In this document: piece after piece, positions 1 to 6,488 of the stretch
Position numbering within the stretch: the first letter of the stretch is position 1
How the letters are laid out: every line of letters starts with the position of its first letter
DNA from: Acidimicrobiia bacterium
GTDB lineage: Bacteria > Actinomycetota > Acidimicrobiia > IMCC26256 > JACDBD01
Reading direction: 5' to 3'
NCBI GenBank assembly: GCA_031177445.1
Contig: JAPSGP010000042.1
Location: forward strand, 1 to 13,388
DNA: 13,388 nucleotides
Notes under the pieces: generated by a model
The model's database searches: none
What the model was told of the DNA's origin: nothing
The model's input: the letters and a program-made list of their open reading frames with translations, nothing else
Program-made: the position numbers and the translations under genes

Positions 1-1355
1 CCGTCGCGTTGTCACCGCTGTTCCCGATCGGGCTCGCCGGACGGCTCGAGCCCGACCCGGGCCTCGACGTCGACGCGCTCGTCCTCGCCCTCGGCGCGCT
101 CGCGCTCTTCGCGCTCACGATGCTGATCGCAGCCGGTGGCGCGCTCCGAGCGACGTCGCCCGGGCCGCGTAGAGCGGAACGCGAGCCGGTGCTCATACGT
201 CGGGTGCGCTCGGTCGCGCCGCTGCCGGTCGCCATCGGCGCGGGCCTCGCCCTGGAGCGGGGCCGAGGCGAGCGCTCCCTCCCGGTGTGGCCGGCAATCG
301 CGGGTGCGGTTGCGGCCGTGATCGGGGTCGTCGGTGCCCTCGGCCTGGTGACGGGCATCGACGATGCGCTCGCCGAACGCTCGCGGTCGGGTCAGGTGCT
401 CGACCTCGAGGTCTTCCTGGACGGCCAGGTGAAGCCGCGCCAGGTCGTGGGCATCGTGCGCACGACGCCGGGGATCGACGAGATCGCCGATCAGCGCAGG
501 GTGGCGCTCGACATCGGCGGCAGCGGGACCGCGGGATACGCCCTGAAGCCTGTTCGAGGTGATCTCGCATACGCGCTGCTCGACGGCCGCGCGCCGGTGG
601 CGCCCGACGAGATCGCGCTCGGGCCGGCCACTGCCAAATCGCTGCATGCCGGCATCGGTGATCGCGTCAAGGTCGACGGCGACAAGGGGTCGGCGCGTGC
701 CCGGGTCGTCGGAATCGCGCTGCTGCAGCAGACGGCGCACACGTCGTTCGACCAGGGCGGGTGGATGACCGAGCCCGGGCTCATCCGGCTGTCTGGTCCG
801 CAATTGGACGAGAGTGCGGAGCGCTCGATCGGGTTCAGCGTCGAGCCAGGCACCGATCTCGACGCACTGACCCGTTGCCTCGCCGACCGCTTCCCACCGA
901 CGACTCGGATCGAATCGACGTCGCTGCCCCAGGACGTGCTCTTCCTGCGCAACGTGCGAAGTCTGCCGCGCGTGCTCGCGTTCTTCCTGGCGTTCCTGGG
1001 CATCGCAGCCGTGGGCCATGTTCTCGTGACCGCGGTGCGCCGTCGCCGCCACGACCTTGCGGTGTTGCGCGCGGTCGGGTTCCGACCGGTCCAGGCCGCG
1101 GCCTGCATCGCGTGGCAGGCGACCACGGTCGGGATCATCGGGCTTGTCATCGGTGTGCCCCTCGGCATCGTTGCCGGCCGTCTGGCGTGGCGCTGGGTTG
1201 CCGACAACACCCCGCTGCTCTATGTCGCGCCGGTCGCGGTCGTCGCAGTGTTGTTGATCATCCCGGCGACGATCGTGCTCGCCAACCTACTCGCGGCGCT
1301 CCCGGCCCGACGGGCGGCGCGCGTCCGCCCGGCGAGCGTGCTCAGGACCGAGTAG
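1..1355 (+). CDS. FtsX/MacB-type ABC transporter permease, C-terminal part (5' end outside window)
   Basis: This is the membrane subunit of an ABC exporter of the FtsX/MacB superfamily; the substrate cannot be told. The frame is open to the window edge, and the TTG at 9 is simply the first possible start inside the window, so the true start lies upstream. Counting from that TTG, hydrophobic segments lie near residues 25-47, 92-116, 322-342, 364-392 and 404-430. The stretch from about 130 to 310 is soluble and extracytoplasmic (MacB periplasmic-like). The last three helices, the RAVGF motif near residue 354 and the basic end PARRAARVRPASVLRTE are typical of a C-terminal FtsX domain. An ATPase partner would be expected upstream. 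The stop overlaps the convergent DUF4395 gene by 14 bases. The family call is firm; the role is open. Confidence 0.85.
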   Translation, partial: VALSPLFPIGLAGRLEPDPGLDVDALVLALGALALFALTMLIAAGGALRATSPGPRRAEREPVLIRRVRSVAPLPVAIGAGLALERGRGERSLPVWPAIAGAVAAVIGVVGALGLVTGIDDALAERSRSGQVLDLEVFLDGQVKPRQVVGIVRTTPGIDEIADQRRVALDIGGSGTAGYALKPVRGDLAYALLDGRAPVAPDEIALGPATAKSLHAGIGDRVKVDGDKGSARARVVGIALLQQTAHTSFDQGGWMTEPGLIRLSGPQLDESAERSIGFSVEPGTDLDALTRCLADRFPPTTRIESTSLPQDVLFLRNVRSLPRVLAFFLAFLGIAAVGHVLVTAVRRRRHDLAVLRAVGFRPVQAAACIAWQATTVGIIGLVIGVPLGIVAGRLAWRWVADNTPLLYVAPVAVVAVLLIIPATIVLANLLAALPARRAARVRPASVLRTE

Positions 1356-1878
1356 CGACCGGCGTCTCCACCTTCCGGGGCGGTCCGGCATCGCCCCAGA
1401 TGTTGTTGCAGCGCTCGCACACCTCCTCGGGGATCACGCCTGCCCTCATGAGGAGCGCGAACGCCTGACACCCGAGGCAGAAGTTCAGGAACGCCTCGAG
1501 CGACGCCGCCACGACCAGCAATCCGAGCACGACATACGCCGCACCGATCTGGTCGAAGCCGAGCGCGAGCACCGCGGCGGTGACCGAGAACACGACGCCG
1601 ATCGCCTGTGCGAACCGTTTCGGGGGACCGGCGACATAGCGCGGGGCGATCGACAACCGCGGGACGATCACCCTGGTGACGAGCAGGCCCAGTGGGCTGA
1701 GCTTCGGGCCCGTCAGCACCCGGGCGACGAAGCCGTACGCCAGCAACAGCGTGAGCCACGGCAGGTCGAAGGCGATGATCACGAGCGCCTGGATCACGAC
1801 GCCGGTGGCGACGAGCCGGGCCGAGATCTCGTTCACCGGGTTGGGGAAGCTGAACAGCGTTTCCTTGGTGTCGCTCAT
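1342..1878 (-). CDS. DUF4395 family membrane protein with two CxxC pairs
   Basis: A 178-residue integral membrane protein matching the DUF4395 family: PNPVNE near residue 12, helices near 24-52, 93-107 and 113-133, and the family-typical FCLGC motif after the last helix. The family's function is not established; members are often found beside thioredoxin- or rhodanese-like genes. This copy has C134/C137 (CLGC) and C154/C157 (CERC), so four cysteines sit together at the C-terminal end and could bind zinc or iron or act in thiol exchange (inference). It starts with ATG six bases after the stop of the secreted-protein gene, with a weak GAAGAAG ribosome site, and is probably the last gene of a three-gene operon read from 3603. 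Its 3' end overlaps the convergent permease gene. Confidence 0.85.
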   Translation of the reverse strand: MSDTKETLFSFPNPVNEISARLVATGVVIQALVIIAFDLPWLTLLLAYGFVARVLTGPKLSPLGLLVTRVIVPRLSIAPRYVAGPPKRFAQAIGVVFSVTAAVLALGFDQIGAAYVVLGLLVVAASLEAFLNFCLGCQAFALLMRAGVIPEEVCERCNNIWGDAGPPRKVETPVATRS

Positions 1879-1884
1879 GGTTGC

Positions 1885-2595
1885 CTACTTCTTCTCGAAG
1901 GTGCCTTCCCAGTGCCAGATGCCCGTGAAGTCGTTGAACGGGCCGCCCACGATCTGGCTCGCCCACTCGAGGGTGAACTCGCCCGACCGCGCGTCGTACG
2001 TGCCCGTGACCCGCGTGGTCAGGCCCGGTCGCGAACCGTCTGGCTTGGGAGAACCCTGACTGAAGTCCTCGTTGTTCCAGGAGGCCGTGACGGCCCGGAG
2101 ATCGCCGGTGAGCTTCTTGCGCTTCACCCTGATGGTCGGTTTTGGCACCTTGTCGCCGGTCTGCGGCTCGGTCGGGTTGGTCGAGACGCTGAAGTCGATG
2201 GCGGTGAACGCCTGCGGCTCGATGATGCCGGCGGCCAGCGAGTTGCCGGTGCCGTCGAACGCCGGATCGGGCTGGCGCTGGTACCGCCCGGTGATGAGGC
2301 CCCCGTCGGTGCCGGGCGCAGCCGGGATGTACGTCTTGTCCGCGCATGTGCTGTCGGGGTTGGCAAAGAACGGGCCGTTGTCGACTGTGCCCCCGACGAG
2401 CACCATCCGGAAGTACGAGCCCGACGCCGCGCCGGACGCGTCGCAAGTTCCAGGGGTCAGCTCGAAGGTGCCGACCAGCTTCCTGGGCTTCGTGCTCTGC
2501 GCAGACGCCGCGCCGGCGACCGCGGCGGTGCTCGCGACGATGAACACGAGCGCAAGCATCCCGGCGGCTGCTCGAAGGCGATGGCGACCGGTCAT
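1885..2595 (-). CDS. Secreted protein of unknown function, own start inside the 572-residue ORF
   Basis: This is the likely independent product of the 3' part of the long ORF: 236 residues from the ATG at 2595, preceded by GAGGAG with eight bases spacing. The N-terminus is a clear signal peptide: basic MTGRHRLR, a hydrophobic core near residues 9-27, and a plausible signal peptidase site at AASAQS (28-33). The mature part is rich in Gly, Thr and Ser with alternating beta-like patterns (for example TTRVTGTYDARSGEFTLEW), ends FTGIWHWEGTFEKK, and has two cysteines (GTCDASG and STCADKT) that could form a disulfide outside the cell. No enzyme motif is visible and I do not recognise the family. It sits between the duplicated membrane protein and DUF4395, so it may work with them at the cell surface (inference). 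Confidence 0.7.
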   Translation of the reverse strand: MTGRHRLRAAAGMLALVFIVASTAAVAGAASAQSTKPRKLVGTFELTPGTCDASGAASGSYFRMVLVGGTVDNGPFFANPDSTCADKTYIPAAPGTDGGLITGRYQRQPDPAFDGTGNSLAAGIIEPQAFTAIDFSVSTNPTEPQTGDKVPKPTIRVKRKKLTGDLRAVTASWNNEDFSQGSPKPDGSRPGLTTRVTGTYDARSGEFTLEWASQIVGGPFNDFTGIWHWEGTFEKK

Positions 2596-3603
2596 GACAG
2601 GAGCTCCTCGTTGCTCGGCTGCATCGAAGGCGTGTTCGCGTACCGGTTCGGCTGCGGCGCGGTCGTGAGGGCGCGGTCGCTCCCGTCGTAAGGCGAGACC
2701 AGCCAGCGCGGCGACGATCACGCCGGGCAGCACGAAGAAGAACGGGAACAGGGTGAACGGCGGGAGCGCCTTGATCGCTTCGTAGTTGTCGACGTTGTCG
2801 CTCATCGCACCGATCATCGGCGTCATCTCGTTGATGATCGTGATCCAGTTGTCGTGCAGCTCCGAGACCGCCGGGAACTGCTCGGCGATCTGCTCGTCCG
2901 TGAGCCCCGCCTCGTCGTGCAGCGCGGGAATGATGCCGAGACGGATCGAGCCCTCGCCGATCGCCATCGAGCTGAAGTAGCCCTGCATGGTCTGGACGCG
3001 GGGACGGGTCTCAATCGTCGTGAACTCGTCCATCATCTCTGCCCCCTTCGGGGCCCGAGAGAACATCTGGAAGACGAACGGCGCCGCGATCAGTCCGATG
3101 CCGAGGGCGACCAGCACCCACAGCGACGTCGCGCCGGACTGCGGCCGCCACAGCTTGAAGCCCGCCAGCGACGCGATCAGGGCCCCCGGGACGACGAAGA
3201 ACCAGGGAAAGAGGTCGAACGGGGGGAGCGCGTCGACCGCTTCGTAGTTGTCGACGCTGGCGCGGACGCGGACGAGCATGTCGGACATGTCGGCGTCGAT
3301 CGCCGGCCACTCCTCCGTGAAGTCGTCGAACTCGGCGAATCGGGTCGCGAACTCGGCGTCGTCGATCCCGGCGTTCTCGGCGACATAGGGGCGAAGATGC
3401 TCGTCGGTCTCCTCGACCGCGGCGTCGATCTGGCGCATGTAGTCCTGGAAGCTCGCGATCTTCCGCTCGGTCATGTAGGGCCGGAACTCGTCGAGCATGA
3501 CCGCGCCCTTCGGCGCCCGAGACCACATCTGGAAGATCGCAGGGGCCGCCACGAGCCCGAGGCCGAGGGCGACCAGCGCGACGAGCAGACCGCGCTTCCT
3601 CAT
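1885..3603 (-). CDS. Tandem-duplicated four-helix membrane protein, read through into a secreted domain (probably two genes)
   Basis: As given, this is one 572-residue ORF; I do not recognise the family. Residues 6-153 and 160-307 are two copies of one unit: a membrane helix ending in an APxxFQMxSRAPKGA motif, about 75 mostly acidic and probably helical residues, then VDNYEAxxALPPFxLFPxFFVxPG leading into a second helix. The predicted topology is four helices with both ends inside. Residues 308-336 are an Arg/Ala-rich stretch with poor codon use, and at 337 a new signal peptide starts the secreted domain (separate entry). Removing one G from GGG at 2682-2684 would give a 336-residue membrane protein ending in NEELLS with a TGA at 2592-2594 that overlaps the next ATG. 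I think two genes are real; a true five-helix fusion is also topologically possible. It is the first gene of an operon with DUF4395. Confidence 0.7.
   Translation of the reverse strand: MRKRGLLVALVALGLGLVAAPAIFQMWSRAPKGAVMLDEFRPYMTERKIASFQDYMRQIDAAVEETDEHLRPYVAENAGIDDAEFATRFAEFDDFTEEWPAIDADMSDMLVRVRASVDNYEAVDALPPFDLFPWFFVVPGALIASLAGFKLWRPQSGATSLWVLVALGIGLIAAPFVFQMFSRAPKGAEMMDEFTTIETRPRVQTMQGYFSSMAIGEGSIRLGIIPALHDEAGLTDEQIAEQFPAVSELHDNWITIINEMTPMIGAMSDNVDNYEAIKALPPFTLFPFFFVLPGVIVAALAGLALRRERPRPHDRAAAEPVREHAFDAAEQRGAPVMTGRHRLRAAAGMLALVFIVASTAAVAGAASAQSTKPRKLVGTFELTPGTCDASGAASGSYFRMVLVGGTVDNGPFFANPDSTCADKTYIPAAPGTDGGLITGRYQRQPDPAFDGTGNSLAAGIIEPQAFTAIDFSVSTNPTEPQTGDKVPKPTIRVKRKKLTGDLRAVTASWNNEDFSQGSPKPDGSRPGLTTRVTGTYDARSGEFTLEWASQIVGGPFNDFTGIWHWEGTFEKK
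2592..2609 (-). promoter_or_regulatory. Internal ribosome binding site and ATGA coupling site
   Basis: On the minus strand GAGGAG (2609-2604) lies eight bases before an ATG at 2595-2593, just ahead of a signal peptide. The +1 frame of the upstream gene ends here at TGA (2594-2592), giving an ATGA overlap, the usual layout for translational coupling. The site lies within a perfect AGGAGCTCCT palindrome (2599-2608). It decides the start of the secreted protein. Confidence 0.7.
2683..3588 (-). repeat. Tandem intragenic duplication, two units of about 148 codons at a 462-base period
   Basis: Unit A (3588-3145, residues 6-153) and unit B (3126-2683, residues 160-307) align with a constant offset of 154 residues at both ends: SRAPKGA at 28-34 and 182-188, and VDNYEA at 117-122 and 271-276. 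The similarity is still visible in the DNA around the membrane-flanking motifs, for example near 3060-3110 against 3520-3580 and near 2740-2795 against 3200-3255, while the middles have diverged. This indicates an old but recognisable gene-internal duplication. Confidence 0.85.
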
Positions 3604-3610
3604 ACCTTAA

Positions 3611-3639
3611 ATCCGACTACTTCGGTCGGCTTTTGTCAA
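3611..3639 (-). promoter_or_regulatory. Candidate promoter for the membrane/secreted/DUF4395 operon
   Basis: On the minus strand there is a perfect TTGACA (3639-3634), a 17-base spacer and a weak -10 TCGGAT (3616-3611). Seven bases follow before the ATG at 3603, so a transcript would begin at or next to the start codon, and only a weak AAGG precedes it. The spacer holds an inverted repeat, CCGAC/GTCGG (3613-3617 and 3625-3629), that could be an operator. Confidence 0.45.
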
Positions 3640-3664
3640 ACGCAATCCGGCCGAACGCCCCGTC

Positions 3665-3677
3665 CGTATCCGATACG
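3665..3677. promoter_or_regulatory. CGTATC-C-GATACG palindrome upstream of the cupredoxin gene
   Basis: Perfect six-base arms around one central base, 30 bases before the GTG start of the cupredoxin gene in the 104-base divergent region. The size and position suit a dimeric regulator. The regulator is not identifiable and no clear -35/-10 pair for the plus strand was found. Confidence 0.35.
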
Positions 3678-3707
3678 TAGCCGTCGTCGGCACCAAAGGA
3701 GCTCGTC

Positions 3708-4199
3708 GTGCGCAAGCTGTTCCTGGTCGTCTCGGCGATCGCCGCCGTCGCACTCGCGGCCCCGGCGGTGGCCGCTGCCGGCTCGCCCCCCAAGAAGCCG
3801 CCCCCGGTGGACCTGGAGGGCAAGGTCAACAGCCACGGCACCAAGACGGTGAAGCAGCGCTCGATCGACGTGGAGCAGGACGACTTCTACTTCGAGCCGA
3901 CGTTCATCAGGGCGAAGCCGGGATCGACGGTCAGGGTGAAGCTCGAGAACGAGGGCAACGCGTCGCACACGTTCACGATCGACGCCGAGGACGTCGACAA
4001 GGTGGTGTCGGCGGGCAAGGACGCGACCGTGAAGGTCACCGTGCCCGACAGTGGCTTCGTCGCCTTCTACTGCCGCTTCCACGACGGGCAGGGGATGCAG
4101 GGCGCCGTGTTCACCAAGGCCGGTGAGAGCAGCAGCTCGAACGGGACCAGCGAGACGCGCTCGCCGTCGACCTCGGGCGGCGGTCCCTACGGCTACTGA
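3708..4199 (+). CDS. Secreted plastocyanin-like cupredoxin (type 1 copper protein)
   Basis: A 163-residue exported blue-copper protein. The GTG start is set by AAAGGAG six bases upstream. Residues 1-25 are a signal peptide (basic MRK, hydrophobic core, AAAG end), followed by a Pro/Lys linker. The cupredoxin fold spans about 52-138. All four type 1 copper ligands are visible: H87 in NASHTF, C122, H125 and M130 in FYCRFHDGQGM, with the C-x2-H-x4-M spacing of plastocyanin. The tail from about 139 is Ser/Gly-rich and ends GPYGY; there is no lipobox cysteine, so it is probably soluble or loosely wall-held. The expected role is one-electron carriage outside the membrane; its partners are unknown. 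It is divergent from the envelope operon and 76 bases ahead of the CBS gene. Confidence 0.9.
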   Translation: MRKLFLVVSAIAAVALAAPAVAAAGSPPKKPPPVDLEGKVNSHGTKTVKQRSIDVEQDDFYFEPTFIRAKPGSTVRVKLENEGNASHTFTIDAEDVDKVVSAGKDATVKVTVPDSGFVAFYCRFHDGQGMQGAVFTKAGESSSSNGTSETRSPSTSGGGPYGY

Positions 4200-4275
4200 C
4201 CACGGCCCAGGTTGCAATAGGGACCGGCGAGGGGGAACATCGACGTACGACCCGGGGAACCGAGGAGGTGCGCCG

Positions 4276-4710
4276 ATGAAGGTGGCCAGCATCCTCGAGC
4301 TGAAGGGCAACACCGTCGAGACGACCCCTGTTAACGCCACGGTGGCGTCGGTGGTCCACCGGCTGACGGCGTTGGGCATCGGGGCGCTGGTGGTGTCCGA
4401 CGACGGGCGCCGGGTCCAGGGGATCATCTCCGAGCGGGAGATCGTGCACGGCCTCAGCCGCCATGGTGCGACGATCGTCGATCGACGGGTGGCCGATGTC
4501 ATGACGCGCGCCGTGCCGACGTGCTCGCCCGACGACACGATCAAGGATGTCATGGCCGAGATGACGCGCACCCGTCACCGCCATCTCCCGGTGGTCGATC
4601 GGGACGGTCTCTGCGGGCTCGTCAGCATCGGCGACGTCGTGAAGCACCGCGTCGACGAGATCGAGCTCGAGACCAGCGTCCTGCGGGACGCCTACCTCGG
4701 CAGGAGCTGA
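4276..4710 (+). CDS. Two-CBS-domain protein
   Basis: A 144-residue cytoplasmic protein made almost wholly of a CBS pair (Bateman module), about residues 9-62 and 75-132. VQGIISEREIVHGL in the first and GLVSIGDVVKHR in the second are the usual end-of-domain patterns, and VADVMTR marks the start of the second repeat. Such stand-alone modules often bind adenine nucleotides or similar ligands as sensors; the ligand here is unknown. The frame is open much further upstream, but the ATG at 4276 is preceded by GAGGAGG at ideal spacing and starts exactly at the domain, so I chose it. A weak TTGCAA/GAACAT pair (4212-4217 and 4235-4240) might give it its own promoter, or it may be read with the cupredoxin. 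Its stop abuts the stop of the convergent acyl-CoA dehydrogenase. Confidence 0.9.
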   Translation: MKVASILELKGNTVETTPVNATVASVVHRLTALGIGALVVSDDGRRVQGIISEREIVHGLSRHGATIVDRRVADVMTRAVPTCSPDDTIKDVMAEMTRTRHRHLPVVDRDGLCGLVSIGDVVKHRVDEIELETSVLRDAYLGRS

Positions 4711-6450
4711 TCAGGCCGCTGCCTTCTCGGCCGTCGTGTGGTCGAGGTCGTCGAAGCTGAGGAGCTCGCGTCCTGCCACCGCGGCGATGCCGTCAGCCCA
4801 TGCTCCGCCCGGCGTGAAGTGACGGCGGGTGAAGCGCAGTGTCACCAGTGCCTTGTGCGGGTCGTCGACTGCTTGCTCGAGCAGCAGCGCCGCGCTCGCG
4901 GTGGCGGCGAGCAGCGAGGTGAGACGCGCCGCGCGTGCCTCGGCGAGATCGGCGTCGAGCGCAGGCAGCTCTTCGATGCGGCGTTCGAGCTCACCGCGTG
5001 CGCCGCGGATGGCGTCGACCGCTTCCACGAGGTAGGTGGGAACCTCAACAGCCGCACCGAGCACCTGGTCGACACGGGCGAACACCGCCTGCTGCGCATC
5101 GCTACGGCGGATGGCGCGCAGCACGTCGAGCTGGCAGATCTGCTCGGACCCCTCCCAGATCGTGTGGCACTGCGCGTCACGGAGCTGGCGGGTGAGGCCC
5201 CAGTCCTCGCAGTAGCCGTTCCCACCATGAAGCTCGACCGCGGAGCTGGCTCCCTCGACACCGAACCGGCAGAGGCGCACCTTCGCCGCCGGCACGAGGA
5301 TGCGCCGCAGTCGGTCGCCGTCGTCGAAGCGAGTGGCGGCGGCGCACTCGAAGCCGAGGGCGAAGGCGGCCTCGAGCTCGACCAGGAAGTCGACGAGCTC
5401 CTCCCGCAGCAGCGGCAGGTCGACGAGCAGCCGTCCCTTCGCCTGACGGTGGTGGGCCCACACCATGCTCTCGAGGAACGAGCGGCGTCCGATGCCGAGG
5501 CCCATCATGGCGACGCCGAAGCGCGATCCGTTGACCATCTCCATCATGCGGCCGAGACCGCCGACGTCGGTCGGCGAGCTCTCGTCGCTGCGCTCGCGGC
5601 GCGGCCGCAGCGCGTACCCCAGGGCATCGTGGAACTCGACCTCGCCCGTGGGCACACTCTTGGTCCCGAGCTTGGGCTTGAGCCGGCGCATGGTGATGCC
5701 GTTGCGGGATCCGTCTTCCCGGAACTTCGGCACGAGGTAGAGGCCGAGGCCGCCCGGGCCGTCGGGCGCGCCTTCCGGGCGGGCGAGCATCACGATGGCG
5801 GCTCCGTCGATGTTCGAGCAGAACCACTTCTCGCCGTTGATGAGGACGCGCCCGTCGCCGAGGTCGCGCGCGCTGCAGTGCACGGTTCGGCCGAGATCGG
5901 AGCCGCCGTCGCGCTCGGTGAGGAACATCGAGCCATCGACCCCGTGGTCGAGGTCGTCGGCGCGCAGCCCGGGGAGGAGCGAGTCGCGCACGTCGGCGGG
6001 GGCGTACGCAGCGACGAGGCCGGCGACGCCCGAAGTCATGCCCAAGCTGCACACGAGCCCGGTGTCGGCCTGCGAGAGCAGGTAGCTGGTGGCGGCGTTC
6101 ACGATGCCGGGCACGGGACGGCCGCGCTGCGCCTCGTCGCGGGCGAAGCCGCCCGTGTAGCCGCTCTCCCAGAGCAAGCGCTTCGACTCGAGGTTGGCGG
6201 GATGGTGCACGATCTCGTTGATCTCGGATGCCCACCGGTCGTAGCGGACGAGCTCGGGAGGGTTGGCGTCGACCACGTCGGAGTTGGGCGCCACCCGCTC
6301 GCCCACGAGCCCGCCGAAATCATGGAGCTTGGCGTCGGTCCATTCGAGGTCCGCGGGCGGGCAGTCGCGGCGGACGCGGGCCTGGAGGTCGGGGTCGAGG
6401 TCGTACCAGTTGCGGCCGACCGCGGTGTCGATCGCGGCGTAATCGATCAT
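4711..6450 (-). CDS. AidB-like acyl-CoA dehydrogenase family flavoprotein
   Basis: A 579-residue FAD-dependent acyl-CoA dehydrogenase-fold protein, closest in pattern to the AidB branch. Visible motifs: FLTERDGGSD (176-185), the NGEKWFCSN strand (205-213), LVPKFREDGSRNGITMRRLKPKLG (239-262) as in AidB, GGNGYCED (409-416) and IWEGSEQI (431-438), where E433 occupies the usual catalytic glutamate position. Residues after about 445 form the extra helical C-terminal region that makes this branch longer than 380-400-residue acyl-CoA dehydrogenases. E. coli AidB is linked to alkylation response, but many homologues may be plain acyl-CoA dehydrogenases, so the substrate stays open. It is preceded by TAGGCT seven bases before the ATG with no Shine-Dalgarno, and is divergent from the next gene by 38 bases. 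Confidence 0.9.
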   Translation of the reverse strand: MIDYAAIDTAVGRNWYDLDPDLQARVRRDCPPADLEWTDAKLHDFGGLVGERVAPNSDVVDANPPELVRYDRWASEINEIVHHPANLESKRLLWESGYTGGFARDEAQRGRPVPGIVNAATSYLLSQADTGLVCSLGMTSGVAGLVAAYAPADVRDSLLPGLRADDLDHGVDGSMFLTERDGGSDLGRTVHCSARDLGDGRVLINGEKWFCSNIDGAAIVMLARPEGAPDGPGGLGLYLVPKFREDGSRNGITMRRLKPKLGTKSVPTGEVEFHDALGYALRPRRERSDESSPTDVGGLGRMMEMVNGSRFGVAMMGLGIGRRSFLESMVWAHHRQAKGRLLVDLPLLREELVDFLVELEAAFALGFECAAATRFDDGDRLRRILVPAAKVRLCRFGVEGASSAVELHGGNGYCEDWGLTRQLRDAQCHTIWEGSEQICQLDVLRAIRRSDAQQAVFARVDQVLGAAVEVPTYLVEAVDAIRGARGELERRIEELPALDADLAEARAARLTSLLAATASAALLLEQAVDDPHKALVTLRFTRRHFTPGGAWADGIAAVAGRELLSFDDLDHTTAEKAAA

Positions 6451-6457
6451 GCGGCCC

Positions 6458-6463
6458 AGCCTA
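6458..6463 (-). promoter_or_regulatory. Candidate -10 element TAGGCT for the acyl-CoA dehydrogenase (leaderless)
   Basis: TAGGCT fits the TANNNT consensus, and its end lies seven bases before the ATG at 6450. There is no ribosome binding site, so a leaderless transcript is likely. No convincing -35 was found. Confidence 0.4.
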
Positions 6464-6476
6464 CGCCCGCGCCTGC

Positions 6477-6482
6477 CATGAT
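6477..6482 (+). promoter_or_regulatory. Candidate -10 element CATGAT for the hydrolase gene (leaderless)
   Basis: CATGAT matches TATAAT at four positions and ends six bases before the GTG at 6489, with no Shine-Dalgarno between. The opposing gene's candidate -10 is only 13 bases away in the same 38-base gap. Confidence 0.3.
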
Positions 6483-6488
6483 CCTGCG

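Noticed and set aside
1220..2446. 408-codon minus-strand ORF across DUF4395 and the secreted-protein gene
   Set aside because: It is a different frame of the same DNA, Arg-rich, and crosses two genes with clear protein features of their own.
4711..6450. Assigning a DNA-alkylation repair role from AidB similarity
   Set aside because: No neighbouring alkylation-repair genes are present, and AidB-like sequences in actinobacteria may be ordinary acyl-CoA dehydrogenases, so only the family is claimed.
6478..6480. ATG as the start of the EEP hydrolase
   Set aside because: It is out of frame with the motif-bearing reading frame; the GTG at 6489 is in frame.
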